From Alphaproteobacteria bacterium (lineage in GTDB: Bacteria > Pseudomonadota > Alphaproteobacteria > GCA-2746255), in NCBI GenBank assembly GCA_021296325.1, contig JAGWAR010000002.1:1-64000 (forward strand): a stretch of DNA of 64,000 nucleotides. The letters run 5' to 3'. Numbering within the stretch: the first letter of the stretch is position 1; every line of letters starts with the position of its first letter. The translations under genes and the position numbers were made by a program. The notes under the pieces were generated by a model. That model did not search any database. It was not told the origin of the DNA and saw only the letters and a program-made list of their open reading frames with translations. Shown here piece after piece: positions 23,695-33,818 of the stretch.

Positions 23695-24501
23695 CTAGCG
23701 TCCCTTGAAGGGGTTGGGCTTGCGTTTCTCCAGGAAGGCAGCGACCGCCTCGCGGTGGTCTTCCGTGTTGTGGCAGATTGCCTGCAGCGCCGAAGAAGTG
23801 TCGAGCAAGTCGTCGAGGCTGGACGTCAGGGCCTGGCGAAGCAGGATTTTCGTGAAGCGAAGCGCCACCTGGGGGCGGGAGGCGATGTGGGCGGCCAGTT
23901 CAAAGGCGCGGGGAAGCAGCCGGTCCGGTTCCAGGCATTCGAGGGCGAGGCCGATGTCGGCGGCCTCCCTGCCATCGACGACGCGCCCGGTGAAGAGAAG
24001 TTCCGCCGCGCGCTGGGTGTTCACGAGGCGCGAAAGCGCCCAGGTCCCGCCATCCCCGGAAATGATTCCGAGATTGATAAAGGCTTCCGAAAACTTCGCC
24101 TCGGTCGAGGCCAGCACGATGTCGCAGAAAAGCGCCAGATCGCAGCCGGCGCCGATCGCCGGCCCCTGCACGGCGGCGATCGTCGGCACGTTGAGGGCGT
24201 GGAGCGCCTTCGGCAGGCGCTGGATGCCGAGCACGTATTTCTTCTGGAGCACGCCCGGCCCGCCGCCATAGGGCCCTTCCGGATCGGCAATCTCGCGCAG
24301 GTTGCCGCCAGCGGAAAAGGAGCTGCCCTCGGCCGAAAGGATGAGCACGCGCGCGTCCGAGCCGGTCTCGACCCGGTGCAGCACGTCGAGCATCTCTTCG
24401 ACGAGGCCGCCGACGGCAAGCGCGTTGCGGGTGTCGTCCCGAGCCAGCACCAGGTGGCCGATGCCGTCTTTTACAGAGAATTTCACATGTTCATAGGACA
24501 T
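23695..24501 (-). CDS. Enoyl-CoA hydratase/isomerase family protein
   Basis: LILSAEGSSFSAGGNLREI; AAVQGPAIGAGCDLALFCDIVLASTEAKFSEAFINLGIISGDGGTWALSRLVN. Confidence 0.93.
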   Translation of the reverse strand: MSYEHVKFSVKDGIGHLVLARDDTRNALAVGGLVEEMLDVLHRVETGSDARVLILSAEGSSFSAGGNLREIADPEGPYGGGPGVLQKKYVLGIQRLPKALHALNVPTIAAVQGPAIGAGCDLALFCDIVLASTEAKFSEAFINLGIISGDGGTWALSRLVNTQRAAELLFTGRVVDGREAADIGLALECLEPDRLLPRAFELAAHIASRPQVALRFTKILLRQALTSSLDDLLDTSSALQAICHNTEDHREAVAAFLEKRKPNPFKGR

Positions 24502-24536
24502 ATCCGGAGGCGCTCCTGAAAAAAGGTAGGGTGAAT

Positions 24537-24595
24537 GGCCCGCGCCAGTTTAGCGGGCCTCCCCCGCCCGTGCCACCTGCCGCGAGGGGGTGGCA
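24537..24595. other. Tandem pair of perfect hairpins in the divergent spacer before uvrB
   Basis: GGCCCGC-N9-GCGGGCC (24537-24559) and TGCCACC-N11-GGTGGCA (24571-24595). Confidence 0.4.
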
Positions 24596-24625
24596 AGGAA
24601 AGGGGCAAGGCGCCTAAAGTGAGCC

Positions 24626-26761
24626 ATGCGCAACGACATCACACCGCTTGCGCCGGAGGCCCCGCCGCCAGAGGCGGAACGGCCTTTGCGCGTGGTTTCC
24701 GACTTCGAGCCGGCCGGCAACCAGCCGGAAGCGATCACCGAGCTGGTTAGCGGCGTCCGGGCCGGCGAACGCGAGCAGGTGCTGCTGGGCGTTACCGGTT
24801 CCGGCAAGACCTTCACGATGGCTCATGTCATCGAGAGCGTGCAGCGCCCGGCGTTGATCATCGCGCCGAACAAGACGCTGGCCGCCCAGTTGTACAGCGA
24901 GATGAAGGCCTTCTTCCCCGACAACGCCGTCGAATATTTCGTCTCCTACTACGACTACTACCAGCCGGAAGCCTACGTGCCGCGGTCGGACACCTATATC
25001 GAGAAGGACGCCTCGATCAACGAACAGATCGACCGCATGCGCCATTCGGCGACGCGCGCCGTGCTGGAGCGCCGGGACGTCATTGTCGTCGCCAGCGTTT
25101 CCTGCATCTACGGCATCGGCACGGTGGAGTCCTATTCGCGCATGGTGATCGACGTGCGGGAAGGAATGAACCTCGAGCGTAACGATTTCCTGCGCCGCCT
25201 CGTCGAGCTTCAGTACCGGCGGAACGACGTCGACTTTCACCGCGGCACGTTTCGGGTGCGCGGCGATTCGGTCGAACTGTTTCCCGCCCATCTGGAAGAC
25301 CGGGCGTGGCGCGTCTCGCTGTTCGGCGACGAGGTCGAGACGCTGACGGAGTTCGATCCCCTGACCGGCGAGAAGACGGACCGGCTGGCGGGCGTCCGCA
25401 TCTATCCGAACAGCCACTACGTGACGCCGCGCCCGACGATGCAGCAGGCGATCAAGGAAATTCGGGTGGATTTGAAACGGCGCCTCGAGGCGTTCACCGC
25501 CGAGGGCAAGTTTCTGGAAGCCCAGCGCCTTGAGGAACGCACGACCTTCGATCTGGAAATGATGGAAACGGTCGGCACCTGCGCCGGCATCGAAAACTAT
25601 TCCCGCTATCTGACCGGGCGCGAGCCCGGCGAGCCGCCGCCAACGCTGTTTGAGTATCTGGCGCAAGATGCGCTTTTGATCGTGGACGAAAGCCACGTCA
25701 CCGTGCCCCAGCTTGGCGGCATGTACCGCGGCGACTTCCGGCGAAAATCGACGCTGGCGGAATACGGTTTTCGGCTTCCCTCCTGCATCGACAACCGGCC
25801 GCTGAAATTCGAGGAATGGGATCGCATGCGGCCCCAGACCCTGTTCGTGTCGGCCACGCCGGGCTCCTGGGAAATGGAGCGCACGGCCGGCACCTTCGTC
25901 GAACAGGTCATCCGCCCGACCGGGCTGATGGACCCGCCGGTCAGCGTGCGGCCCGTCGAGACCCAGGTCGACGACCTCCTGGCCGAATGCCGGGAATGCG
26001 CGGACAAGGGCCAGCGCGTGCTGGTGACGACGCTGACGAAACGGATGGCGGAGGATCTGACGGAATATATGCACGAGGCCGGCCTTCGCGTGCGCTATCT
26101 CCATTCCGACATCGACACGCTGGAGCGCGTCGAGATCATTCGCGACCTGAGGCTTGGCGCCTTCGACGTGCTGGTCGGCATCAATTTGCTGCGTGAGGGC
26201 CTCGACATTCCGGAATGCGCACTGGTGGCGATCCTGGACGCCGACAAGGAAGGATTCCTGCGATCGAAGACGTCCCTCATCCAGACGATCGGGCGCGCCG
26301 CGCGCAACGTGGATGGGCGCGTCATTCTTTACGCGGACACCATGACGGAATCGATGACGAAGGCGATCGATGAGACGGACCGGCGGCGCGCCAAGCAGGA
26401 AGCCTACAACACCGAACACGGCATCACGCCGGCAAGCATTCGCAAATCCATCGGCGAGGTGCTGCAAAGCGTTTACGAGCAGGACCACGTCACCGTCGAA
26501 CTGGAGGAAGGCGAACATCTCGTCGGTGGCAATCTGCAGGCCCACCTCGCCCATCTCGAGAAACGGATGCGGGAGGCGGCGGCGGATCTGGAATTCGAGG
26601 AAGCGGCGCGGCTGCGCGACGAAATGCACCGTCTCGAGGGACGCGATCTGGAAATTCCGGGCCGTGCGCTCGACGCCAGGACGCTGCCGGGCGGGCCCGG
26701 CGCCCATCCCCGCGCCGCCAAACGCAAGCGGAAATCAAAAAGCCGGTCCCGCCGGCCCTAA
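24626..26761 (+). CDS. uvrB: Excinuclease ABC subunit B
   Basis: [62 protein letters not shown]-terminal UVR motif. Confidence 0.98.
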   Translation: MRNDITPLAPEAPPPEAERPLRVVSDFEPAGNQPEAITELVSGVRAGEREQVLLGVTGSGKTFTMAHVIESVQRPALIIAPNKTLAAQLYSEMKAFFPDNAVEYFVSYYDYYQPEAYVPRSDTYIEKDASINEQIDRMRHSATRAVLERRDVIVVASVSCIYGIGTVESYSRMVIDVREGMNLERNDFLRRLVELQYRRNDVDFHRGTFRVRGDSVELFPAHLEDRAWRVSLFGDEVETLTEFDPLTGEKTDRLAGVRIYPNSHYVTPRPTMQQAIKEIRVDLKRRLEAFTAEGKFLEAQRLEERTTFDLEMMETVGTCAGIENYSRYLTGREPGEPPPTLFEYLAQDALLIVDESHVTVPQLGGMYRGDFRRKSTLAEYGFRLPSCIDNRPLKFEEWDRMRPQTLFVSATPGSWEMERTAGTFVEQVIRPTGLMDPPVSVRPVETQVDDLLAECRECADKGQRVLVTTLTKRMAEDLTEYMHEAGLRVRYLHSDIDTLERVEIIRDLRLGAFDVLVGINLLREGLDIPECALVAILDADKEGFLRSKTSLIQTIGRAARNVDGRVILYADTMTESMTKAIDETDRRRAKQEAYNTEHGITPASIRKSIGEVLQSVYEQDHVTVELEEGEHLVGGNLQAHLAHLEKRMREAAADLEFEEAARLRDEMHRLEGRDLEIPGRALDARTLPGGPGAHPRAAKRKRKSKSRSRRP

Positions 26762-28500
26762 GAAGCGGGCGTTTCCTTCGCCGCCTGGCGGGAGCTGCCG
26801 GGGGGCTGAATCTGGTTTGCGAAGGAGGCGTAGTTGTCGGCCCGCGCCTCTTCCATCAGGCGGTTGATATCCTCTTCCGAGGCACCGGAGGCGCGCAGCA
26901 CGGTGCCGGCCAGCTGCAGACTGGCCTCCATCGTTTCCGACACGGCGGCCGTGGCCCCGGCCGCCTCGAGCGCGCGGCCGTGCCGGTAGTCGTGGGCGCG
27001 CACGACGATCGGCAGTTCCGGGAAATGACGACGCAGCTGCGCCAGCGTCTGTTCCGCCGCCTGGACGCCGCTGACCGCGATCAGCGCCGCCAGCGCGCGG
27101 GAGGCACCGGCCGCCTGAAGGACGTCCCGCCGGCTGACGTCCCCGAAAAAGACCGGTAATTCCTGGGCCCGCCAGACGGCCACGTTCTGGGCGTCCATGT
27201 CGACCGCGATGTAGGGGATGCCCTGTTCCGTGAGCAGGCGGGCCACCGTCTGCCCCTGGCGGCCAAAACCGGCGATGATGACGTGGCCGCGCAGGCGTTC
27301 GGTTTCTTCCGAGATCTCTTCGAGTTCGGGTTCGGGCGCGGCGACCATCGCCTTCGAAAGCCAGGCGCCGAGCAGCGCCAACAGGGGCGTCAGCGCCATC
27401 GTCAGCGAGACGGCCGCCAGCAGAAGCTGGGCCGTCGCCTCCGGCAGCACGCCGCCCTGCATGCCGGCAGCGAACAGGACGAAGGCAAACTCGCCGCCCT
27501 GGGCCAGCAGCAGGCCGACGCGCAGGCTGCGGAACCACGGATAGGCAAAGGCGCGGCAAAGCAGCGTGATGAAGAACGTCTTGACCAGCAAAATCGTCGT
27601 CACCAGCACGCCGACGACGGCCAGGTTTTCCAGAATGAACGGCAGGTCGATCAGCATGCCGACGGTCATGAAGAAAAGACCGAGGAAGATGGCGCGAAGG
27701 GGCTGGATGTCGGCGGCGACGTGGTGACGGTATTCCGTCTCGGCCAGCATCATCCCGGCGAGAAAGGCGCCCAGCGCCATGGAGATGCCGACCTGTTCCG
27801 TCGCCCAGCCGATGCCAAGCACGATCAAGAGCGTCATGGCGGACAGGATTTCCGGATTCGCCGTCGAGGCGATCACCCGGTAGATCGGGCGCAGCAGCAA
27901 GCGGCCGACGATGAAGATCGCGACCAGCGCCAGCGCCGCCTTCACCGCGGTCACCCCCAGCACCATCGGAATGGACGCCGCGTCCCCGCCGAGCGTGCCG
28001 GCAAGCAGCAGCAGCGGTCCCACCGCCAGGTCCTGGAACAGCAGCACGCCGAAGGCGGTGCGCCCGACCCGGTTGGCAAGCTCGCCGCGCTCGACCAGAA
28101 TCTGCACGACCAGCGCCGTCGACGACAGCGCCAGCCCCGCTCCGATCAAAATCGCCGCCGGGATCGTTTCCCCCCACCACACCGCCAGCCCGCCCAGCGC
28201 CACGCCGCAGAGAACGACCTGGGTGGTGCCGAGCCCGAACACCAGCCGCGCCATGACGCGCAACCGTTCGACCGAAAGCTCGAGCCCGATCATGAAAAGA
28301 AGGAAGACGACGCCGAACTTGGCCAGCGTCTCGATGCCCTTGACGTCGTCCAGAAGGGCGAAGCCATAGGGCCCGATCAGGGCGCCGGCGACGAGGTAAC
28401 CGAGGATGGGGCTTAGACGGAAGCGCTGGGCGATCGGGACGACGAGAACGGCGGCAACGAGCAGAAAGAGAATGTCGAGGAGAAAGCCCGATTCTGGCAT
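26758..28500 (-). CDS. Monovalent cation:proton antiporter-2 (CPA2) family protein with TrkA-N domain (KefB/KefC-like)
   Basis: [77 protein letters not shown]. Confidence 0.93.
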   Translation of the reverse strand: MPESGFLLDILFLLVAAVLVVPIAQRFRLSPILGYLVAGALIGPYGFALLDDVKGIETLAKFGVVFLLFMIGLELSVERLRVMARLVFGLGTTQVVLCGVALGGLAVWWGETIPAAILIGAGLALSSTALVVQILVERGELANRVGRTAFGVLLFQDLAVGPLLLLAGTLGGDAASIPMVLGVTAVKAALALVAIFIVGRLLLRPIYRVIASTANPEILSAMTLLIVLGIGWATEQVGISMALGAFLAGMMLAETEYRHHVAADIQPLRAIFLGLFFMTVGMLIDLPFILENLAVVGVLVTTILLVKTFFITLLCRAFAYPWFRSLRVGLLLAQGGEFAFVLFAAGMQGGVLPEATAQLLLAAVSLTMALTPLLALLGAWLSKAMVAAPEPELEEISEETERLRGHVIIAGFGRQGQTVARLLTEQGIPYIAVDMDAQNVAVWRAQELPVFFGDVSRRDVLQAAGASRALAALIAVSGVQAAEQTLAQLRRHFPELPIVVRAHDYRHGRALEAAGATAAVSETMEASLQLAGTVLRASGASEEDINRLMEEARADNYASFANQIQPPGSSRQAAKETPAS

Positions 28501-28645
28501 CCTTTGCCGCGCCTCCTGTCCCGCCCATGCGGGATCTTTAACGTTTGAATGTAACGATGGTGGCCCGGAACTCCAAGGGTCCCTTCGCGCCGCGCCGGGG
28601 GCCATGCTAAAGAAGGGTGGCGCGGTTGCAAAATGGCGGAAAGAC

Positions 28646-29614
28646 ATGATCTGGCTTGAAACGGCGTTCGGCTTCGTCCTGCTTTTCGCGGGCGGCGAAT
28701 TCGTGGTGCGCAGCGCCGTCGGCCTCGCCCACCGGCTTCGCGTCCGCCCGGCCCTGATCGGGTTGACCGCCGTGGCCATGGGCACGTCGCTTCCGGAAGT
28801 GTTCGTAAGCTTGAAGGCGGCCCTGATCGGCGCGCCCGCCATTGCCATCGGCAACGTGGTGGGCAGCAACATCGCCAACGTGCTGCTTGTGGTCGGGGCG
28901 AGCGGTCTGTTGACCACGATTGCCTTCGGGCGCGGGCTTCTGAAACGGGACGGCGTCGCCGTCATCGTTGCCACCCTGGTCTTTCTTGCCGTCGCCGCGA
29001 CGGGAGAGATTAGCCGGCCGGTGGCCGGCGCGTTCCTGGCGAGCCTGATCATCTACATCGTTCTTTGCTACCGCATGGAACGCAGGGATGCGGCGATGGC
29101 CGATCTGCACGCCCGCGAGGCGGCGGAGTTTGCGGACCTGCGCCCGCTTTGGCAGAACCTCGTGATGCTGGCCTTCGGCTTTTCCGGCGTCTTGCTTGGC
29201 GCCGAGCTTCTGATCACGGGCGCCGTCGAGATCGCGCGCCTGGCCGGCCTTTCGGAGGCGGTGATCGGGCTGACGCTGGTCGCCATCGGCACCTCGCTGC
29301 CGGAAATGGCGACCTCGGCCATTGCCGCCTGGCGCGGCCATGGCGACGTGGCGATGGCGAACATCCTGGGCAGCAATTTGTTCAACCTGCTTGGCATTCT
29401 CGGCGTGGTGGGCCTGGTGGTGCCCTTGCCGGTGCCGGAGGAAATCGTCCGTTTCGACAACTGGGCCATGCTCGGCGTCACCCTTGCCTTCGTCTGGCTG
29501 GCCGTGCGCGGCAGCGGATTTTCGCGCCCGCTTTGCGGGCTTTTCCTGCTGGCCTATGGCGTCTATCTCGCCACCCAGTTCGTCGGGTTTTCCGGCGTCG
29601 AGCTCGCCGGCTAG
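28646..29614 (+). CDS. Calcium/sodium antiporter (CaCA family, YrbG-like)
   Basis: MIWLETAFGFVLLFAGGEFVVRSAVGLAHRLRVRPALIGLTAVAMGTSLPEVFVSLKAAL...GNVVGSNIANVLL; second repeat GLTLVAIGTSLPEMATSAIAAWRGHGDVAMANILGSNLFNLL. Confidence 0.93.
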   Translation: MIWLETAFGFVLLFAGGEFVVRSAVGLAHRLRVRPALIGLTAVAMGTSLPEVFVSLKAALIGAPAIAIGNVVGSNIANVLLVVGASGLLTTIAFGRGLLKRDGVAVIVATLVFLAVAATGEISRPVAGAFLASLIIYIVLCYRMERRDAAMADLHAREAAEFADLRPLWQNLVMLAFGFSGVLLGAELLITGAVEIARLAGLSEAVIGLTLVAIGTSLPEMATSAIAAWRGHGDVAMANILGSNLFNLLGILGVVGLVVPLPVPEEIVRFDNWAMLGVTLAFVWLAVRGSGFSRPLCGLFLLAYGVYLATQFVGFSGVELAG

Positions 29615-29659
29615 GGGGGTGCGCTTGCGAATCCCCGCGCGCTCGCGCATCCTCGAGCG

Positions 29660-30430
29660 ATGACGGATGCAACCCACAAGACCGCGTTGATCACCGGTGC
29701 TGCGCAGCGGATCGGCCGGGCCATCGCGCTGGACCTCGCCCGGCATGGCTGGCGCATCGGCGTCCACTACTACCAGTCGCCAGACGCCGCCCAGGCCGTG
29801 GCCGAGGCGATCCGGGAGGCCGGTTCCGAGGCCGTGCTGCTGGAGGCGGACCTCGCCAGGGAAACGGCGACGGCGGACCTCGTGGCGAAGGCGGTGGCGG
29901 CGCTGGGCCCGCTGGGCCTGCTCGTCAACAACGCCTCCGTCTTCGAGCTCGACACGGTGGAAAGCGCGACGCGCCAGTCCTGGGACGATCACCTGGAGGT
30001 CAATCTGCGCGCTCCCTTCGTGCTGGCCCAGGCCTTTGCGAAAAGCCTGCCGCCGGAAGCCCGCGGCAACATCGTCAACCTGGTCGACCAGCGGGTCTGG
30101 AACCTGACGCCGCACTTTGTTTCCTACACGCTGAGCAAGGCCGGGCTGTGGACCCTGACCCAGACGATGGCGCTGGCGCTGGCGCCGCGCATCCGGGTGA
30201 ACGCCATCGGCCCCGGCCCGACGCTGCCCTCGCCCCGGCAAAGCGAGGCCGAGTTCGCCCGCCAGGCGGCGCGGATGCCGCTTGGGCGCGGCACAACGCC
30301 GGAGGAGATATGCGACGCGCTTCGTTTTCTGCTTGCCGCTCCGGCCGTGACCGGGCAAATGATTGCGCTGGACGGCGGGCAGCATCTCGGTTGGGCCCAA
30401 GGGCCCGCCGACGGCACCGGACCGGAATAG
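29660..30430 (+). CDS. SDR family oxidoreductase (pteridine reductase/FolM-like)
   Basis: KTALITGAAQRIGRAIALDLARHGWRIGVHY; VNNASVFELDT; SYTLSKAGL; neighbour of folB. Confidence 0.85.
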   Translation: MTDATHKTALITGAAQRIGRAIALDLARHGWRIGVHYYQSPDAAQAVAEAIREAGSEAVLLEADLARETATADLVAKAVAALGPLGLLVNNASVFELDTVESATRQSWDDHLEVNLRAPFVLAQAFAKSLPPEARGNIVNLVDQRVWNLTPHFVSYTLSKAGLWTLTQTMALALAPRIRVNAIGPGPTLPSPRQSEAEFARQAARMPLGRGTTPEEICDALRFLLAAPAVTGQMIALDGGQHLGWAQGPADGTGPE

Positions 30431-30447
30431 GAACCGCGACGCGAAAG

Positions 30448-30876
30448 ATGGCGCAACTCACCCTCATCCAGCCGAAACCCCAGGTCGAACCGGCCAAGCC
30501 GCTTCGCCAGGTTTTCGTCCGCGATTTCGTGCTGGCCTGCCAGATCGGCGTCCATCGCCACGAACAGGGACGCAAACAGCGCGTGCGGATCAACGTCGAC
30601 CTCGCCGTCGAGGAAAACGACGCCGCCGCCGAGGACCGGCTCGAGGGGGTCGTCTGCTATGAGAAGATCGTCGCAGGCTGCCGGGCCATCGCGGCGGCCG
30701 GCCACCTCAATCTGGTGGAAACCTTCGCCGAGCGGATCGCCGCGCTTTGCCTGACGGACACCCGCGTCGCGGAAGCCCGCATACGCGTCGAAAAGCTGGA
30801 CGTCTTCGCGGACGTCGGCAGCGTCGGCGTCGAGATCACCCGCACCCGATCGGGGACGGGTCAATCCAACAATTAA
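30448..30876 (+). CDS. folB: Dihydroneopterin aldolase
   Basis: QVFVRDFVLACQIGVHRHEQGRKQRVRINVDLAVEENDAAAEDRLEGVVCYEKIV...NLVETFAERIAALCL...VEKLDVFADVGSVGVEI, nested in a longer ORF in the track. Confidence 0.88.
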   Translation: MAQLTLIQPKPQVEPAKPLRQVFVRDFVLACQIGVHRHEQGRKQRVRINVDLAVEENDAAAEDRLEGVVCYEKIVAGCRAIAAAGHLNLVETFAERIAALCLTDTRVAEARIRVEKLDVFADVGSVGVEITRTRSGTGQSNN

Positions 30877-31099
30877 ACCAACGCTTTACTGCAAACACCT
30901 GAAGCCAGAGTTGTGCACAGGGGCGAAGCCTTCGCTTCGGCGTTAACAAATGTGCCGCGGTCACAAACGCTTAATCGAACGGCAAACATTTCCTCTTTAC
31001 GAATCAGATCATTAACGATGATTTCACCCCGGGCAACCGCCATCGAACCGCCCGCAGCGATGCGGATTCGCCTAAATTTCGGGCATGTCATCCTCAAAC

Positions 31100-31122
31100 T
31101 TATCCACAGCTTTGGTGGATAA
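31100..31122. promoter_or_regulatory. Inverted DnaA-box pair upstream of uvrC
   Basis: TTATCCACAGCTTTGGTGGATAA: TTATCCACA is the canonical DnaA box; TTATCCAC and GTGGATAA form a perfect 8-bp inverted repeat. Confidence 0.5.
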
Positions 31123-31164
31123 TTCCCCGTCGCCATATCTTATACTTCTTCTAAGAAAACCCGG

Positions 31165-33090
31165 ATGCCCTGCATGGAAAAGGAACCCGCTTTGCGACAG
31201 GACGCCCCGCCCGCCGGCGCGGAAGGCGAAACGGCGACGGCGACCGGGCCCGAGGTGATCGCCGGCTACTTGGCGGGCCTGCCCGAGGTCCCCGGCGTCT
31301 ACCGGATGATCGGGCGGGACGGCAACGTCCTTTACGTCGGCAAGGCCAAGAATCTGCGCAAGCGCGTCACCACGTACCGCAAGCCCGGCCGGCTGGAACC
31401 CCGGGTCGCCCGGATGGTGGCAGAAACCGCCGCGATGGAATTCATCACGACCCATACGGAGGCCGAGGCGCTGCTGCTGGAAGCGAACCTGATCAAGAAG
31501 CTGAAGCCTCACTACAACATTCTGCTTCGGGACGACAAATCCTTCCCCTACATCCTGATCACCGGCGATTCGGACTGGCCGCGGATCATGAAGTATCGCG
31601 GCGCGCGCAAGGAGGCCGGCGAGTATTTTGGCCCCTTCGCCTCGGCCGGTGCGGTCAATCAGACGCTGGCCGCGCTGGAACGCGCCTTTCCGCTGCGCTC
31701 CTGCTCGGACAGCATCTTCGCAAGCCGCACCCGCCCCTGCCTGCAATATCAGATCAAGCGGTGTTCGGCGCCCTGCGTGGCGCGCATTGCCCACGAGGAT
31801 TACGCGCGGATCGTCGAGGAGGCCCGCGACTTCCTGGCCGGGCGTTCGCGCCGGGTCCAGGACGGTCTCGACAAGAAGATGCGCCGGGCGAGCGAGGCGC
31901 TCGACTACGAGAAGGCCGCCGTCTTCCGCGACCGCATCCAGGCCATGACCCAGATTCAGGCGCGCCAGGACGTCGCCGTCGCGGGCCTCGACGCGGCCGA
32001 CGTCATCGCCGTCCATCAGGCGGGCAATGCGAGCTGCATTCAGGTTTTCTTCTTCCGGGCCGGCCAGAATCTCGGCAACCGTTCCTATTTTCCGTCCCAG
32101 GCGAAGGACGCCGAGGCGGCGCAGGTGCTGGCGGCCTTTCTCGGTCAGTTCTACGACAACAAGCCGCCGCCGAAACACGTGCTGCTTTCCCACCGAATTC
32201 CGGACGCCGGCCTGATGGCCCAGGCGCTTTCCCTGAAGGCGGGCCACAAGGTCACCGTCACCCGGCCCGAACGCGGGGCGAAACGCAAATTGCTGGAGCA
32301 CGCGCTTACCAACGCACGCGAGGCGCTTGGCCGGCGGCTTTCGGAAAGCGCCACCCAGCGCAAGCTGCTGGAGGGCGTCGCCCAGGCCTTCGGCCTCGAA
32401 TCGGCGCCGGAGCGGATCGAGGTTTACGACAACAGCCACGTTTCCGGCACGAACGCGGTCGGCGCCATGATCGTGGCGGGGCCAGCCGGGTTCACGAAGA
32501 ACGCCTACCGAAAATTCACCGTCCGCGCGGCCACCGCCGGCGAGATCACGCCGGGGGACGATTACGGGATGATGCGGGAGATGCTGCATCGGCGTTTCTC
32601 GCGGGCGTTGAAGGAAGACCCCGAACGGGCCAGCCCGAACTGGCCGGACTTGCTGTTGATCGACGGCGGGGCCGGGCATCTGAACGTGGCGGTCGAGACG
32701 CTGGCGGATCTGGGCCTGGGCGATCTTGCCGTCGTCGCCATCGCCAAGGGGCCGAACCGTACCGCCGGGCGCGAGCGTTTCTTCCAGGCCGGCCGGACCG
32801 CCTTCACGTTGAAGCCCCGCGATCCCGTGCTGTACTTTCTGCAACGGCTTCGCGACGAGGCGCACCGTTTCGCCATCGGCACGCATCGCTCGAAACGTTC
32901 GAAGGCAATCGGTCAATCGACGCTGGATGCGATTCCGGGCGTCGGCGGCAAGCGCAAGCGCGCGTTGCTGCACCATTTCGGATCGGCCCGCAGCGTCGCC
33001 GGCGCCGGTCTTGACGATCTGGAGAAGGTTGAGGGAATCAGCCGAACGGTTGCCAAAAAAATTTATGATCATTTCCATGGCGGTCGCTAG
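31165..33090 (+). CDS. uvrC: Excinuclease ABC subunit C
   Basis: PEVPGVYRMIGRDGNVLYVGKAKNLRKRVTTY (GIY-YIG); VYDNSHVSGTNAVGAMIVA; C-terminal HhH. An ATG at 31174 is an alternative start. Confidence 0.97.
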   Translation: MPCMEKEPALRQDAPPAGAEGETATATGPEVIAGYLAGLPEVPGVYRMIGRDGNVLYVGKAKNLRKRVTTYRKPGRLEPRVARMVAETAAMEFITTHTEAEALLLEANLIKKLKPHYNILLRDDKSFPYILITGDSDWPRIMKYRGARKEAGEYFGPFASAGAVNQTLAALERAFPLRSCSDSIFASRTRPCLQYQIKRCSAPCVARIAHEDYARIVEEARDFLAGRSRRVQDGLDKKMRRASEALDYEKAAVFRDRIQAMTQIQARQDVAVAGLDAADVIAVHQAGNASCIQVFFFRAGQNLGNRSYFPSQAKDAEAAQVLAAFLGQFYDNKPPPKHVLLSHRIPDAGLMAQALSLKAGHKVTVTRPERGAKRKLLEHALTNAREALGRRLSESATQRKLLEGVAQAFGLESAPERIEVYDNSHVSGTNAVGAMIVAGPAGFTKNAYRKFTVRAATAGEITPGDDYGMMREMLHRRFSRALKEDPERASPNWPDLLLIDGGAGHLNVAVETLADLGLGDLAVVAIAKGPNRTAGRERFFQAGRTAFTLKPRDPVLYFLQRLRDEAHRFAIGTHRSKRSKAIGQSTLDAIPGVGGKRKRALLHHFGSARSVAGAGLDDLEKVEGISRTVAKKIYDHFHGGR

Positions 33091-33147
33091 AATGTTGCCG
33101 CAAACGAATCGAGCGGCCAGCCTGTCACGACGCTCTGGACTCAAGCC

Positions 33148-33789
33148 ATGATTGTGAACTTGCCGAATCTGTTGACGATTTCGCGGATCGTCTTTCTTCC
33201 CCTGTTCATCGGCGCTTTTTATCTGGACGGCCCGATCGCCAACTGGGGCACGCTGACGATTTTCGTAGCAGCCGGGATCACCGATTTTCTGGACGGCTAT
33301 TTCGCCCGCGCCTGGAAGCAGCAATCGAATTTTGGCCGGTTTCTCGACCCGATCGCCGACAAGCTGCTGATCGCGGCCGCCATCGTCATGCTGGTCGCGT
33401 TCGACCGCATCCATGGTCTCACCGTGCGGGCAGCGCTGGTCATCCTTTGCCGGGAAATCCTGGTATCGGGCCTGCGGGAGTTTCTGGCCGAAATCCGGGT
33501 CAGCGTGCCGGTGAGCCGCCTTGCCAAATGGAAGACGGCGATCCAGATCACGGCCATCGGCTGCCTGTTGCTGGGGGATGCCGTCCCGGCGTTGCCGTTC
33601 GACGAGCTGGGCGTGGTGGGCATCTGGGTGGCGGCGGTGCTGACGCTGATCACCGGCTATGACTATTTTCGCTCCGGACTTCGCCATTTTTCCGAAGAGG
33701 GGCCCAAGGGAAACGCCGCCCCGGAACCGGCGAAGGAAGACCGGGCCGGCGAAAACGGCGCCAGCGACCTGAAGCCCCTGCGGAAATAG
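33148..33789 (+). CDS. pgsA: CDP-diacylglycerol-glycerol-3-phosphate 3-phosphatidyltransferase
   Basis: NLPNLLTISRIVFLPLF; DFLDGYFARAWKQQSNFGRFLDPIADKLL (CDP-alcohol phosphatidyltransferase motif). Confidence 0.95.
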   Translation: MIVNLPNLLTISRIVFLPLFIGAFYLDGPIANWGTLTIFVAAGITDFLDGYFARAWKQQSNFGRFLDPIADKLLIAAAIVMLVAFDRIHGLTVRAALVILCREILVSGLREFLAEIRVSVPVSRLAKWKTAIQITAIGCLLLGDAVPALPFDELGVVGIWVAAVLTLITGYDYFRSGLRHFSEEGPKGNAAPEPAKEDRAGENGASDLKPLRK

Positions 33790-33818
33790 ACGGCGGGACC
33801 GGCGCGAGGGAGCGGCAG

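Noticed and set aside
24614-26707. 697-aa minus-strand ORF opposite uvrB
   Set aside because: Shadow ORF; the plus strand is unmistakable UvrB.
28607-30400. 597-aa minus-strand ORF opposite the CaCA exchanger and SDR
   Set aside because: Shadow ORF crossing two well-supported genes.
30873-31136. Overlapping ORFs of 87 aa (minus) and 69 aa (plus) in the folB-uvrC spacer
   Set aside because: No domain signature, overlap the DnaA-box repeat region, and both strands are open by chance.
31072-33687. 871-aa minus-strand ORF opposite uvrC/pgsA
   Set aside because: Antisense shadow ORF in high-GC DNA; composition is Arg/Gly/Ala/His-rich with no motifs, while the plus strand encodes clear UvrC and PgsA.
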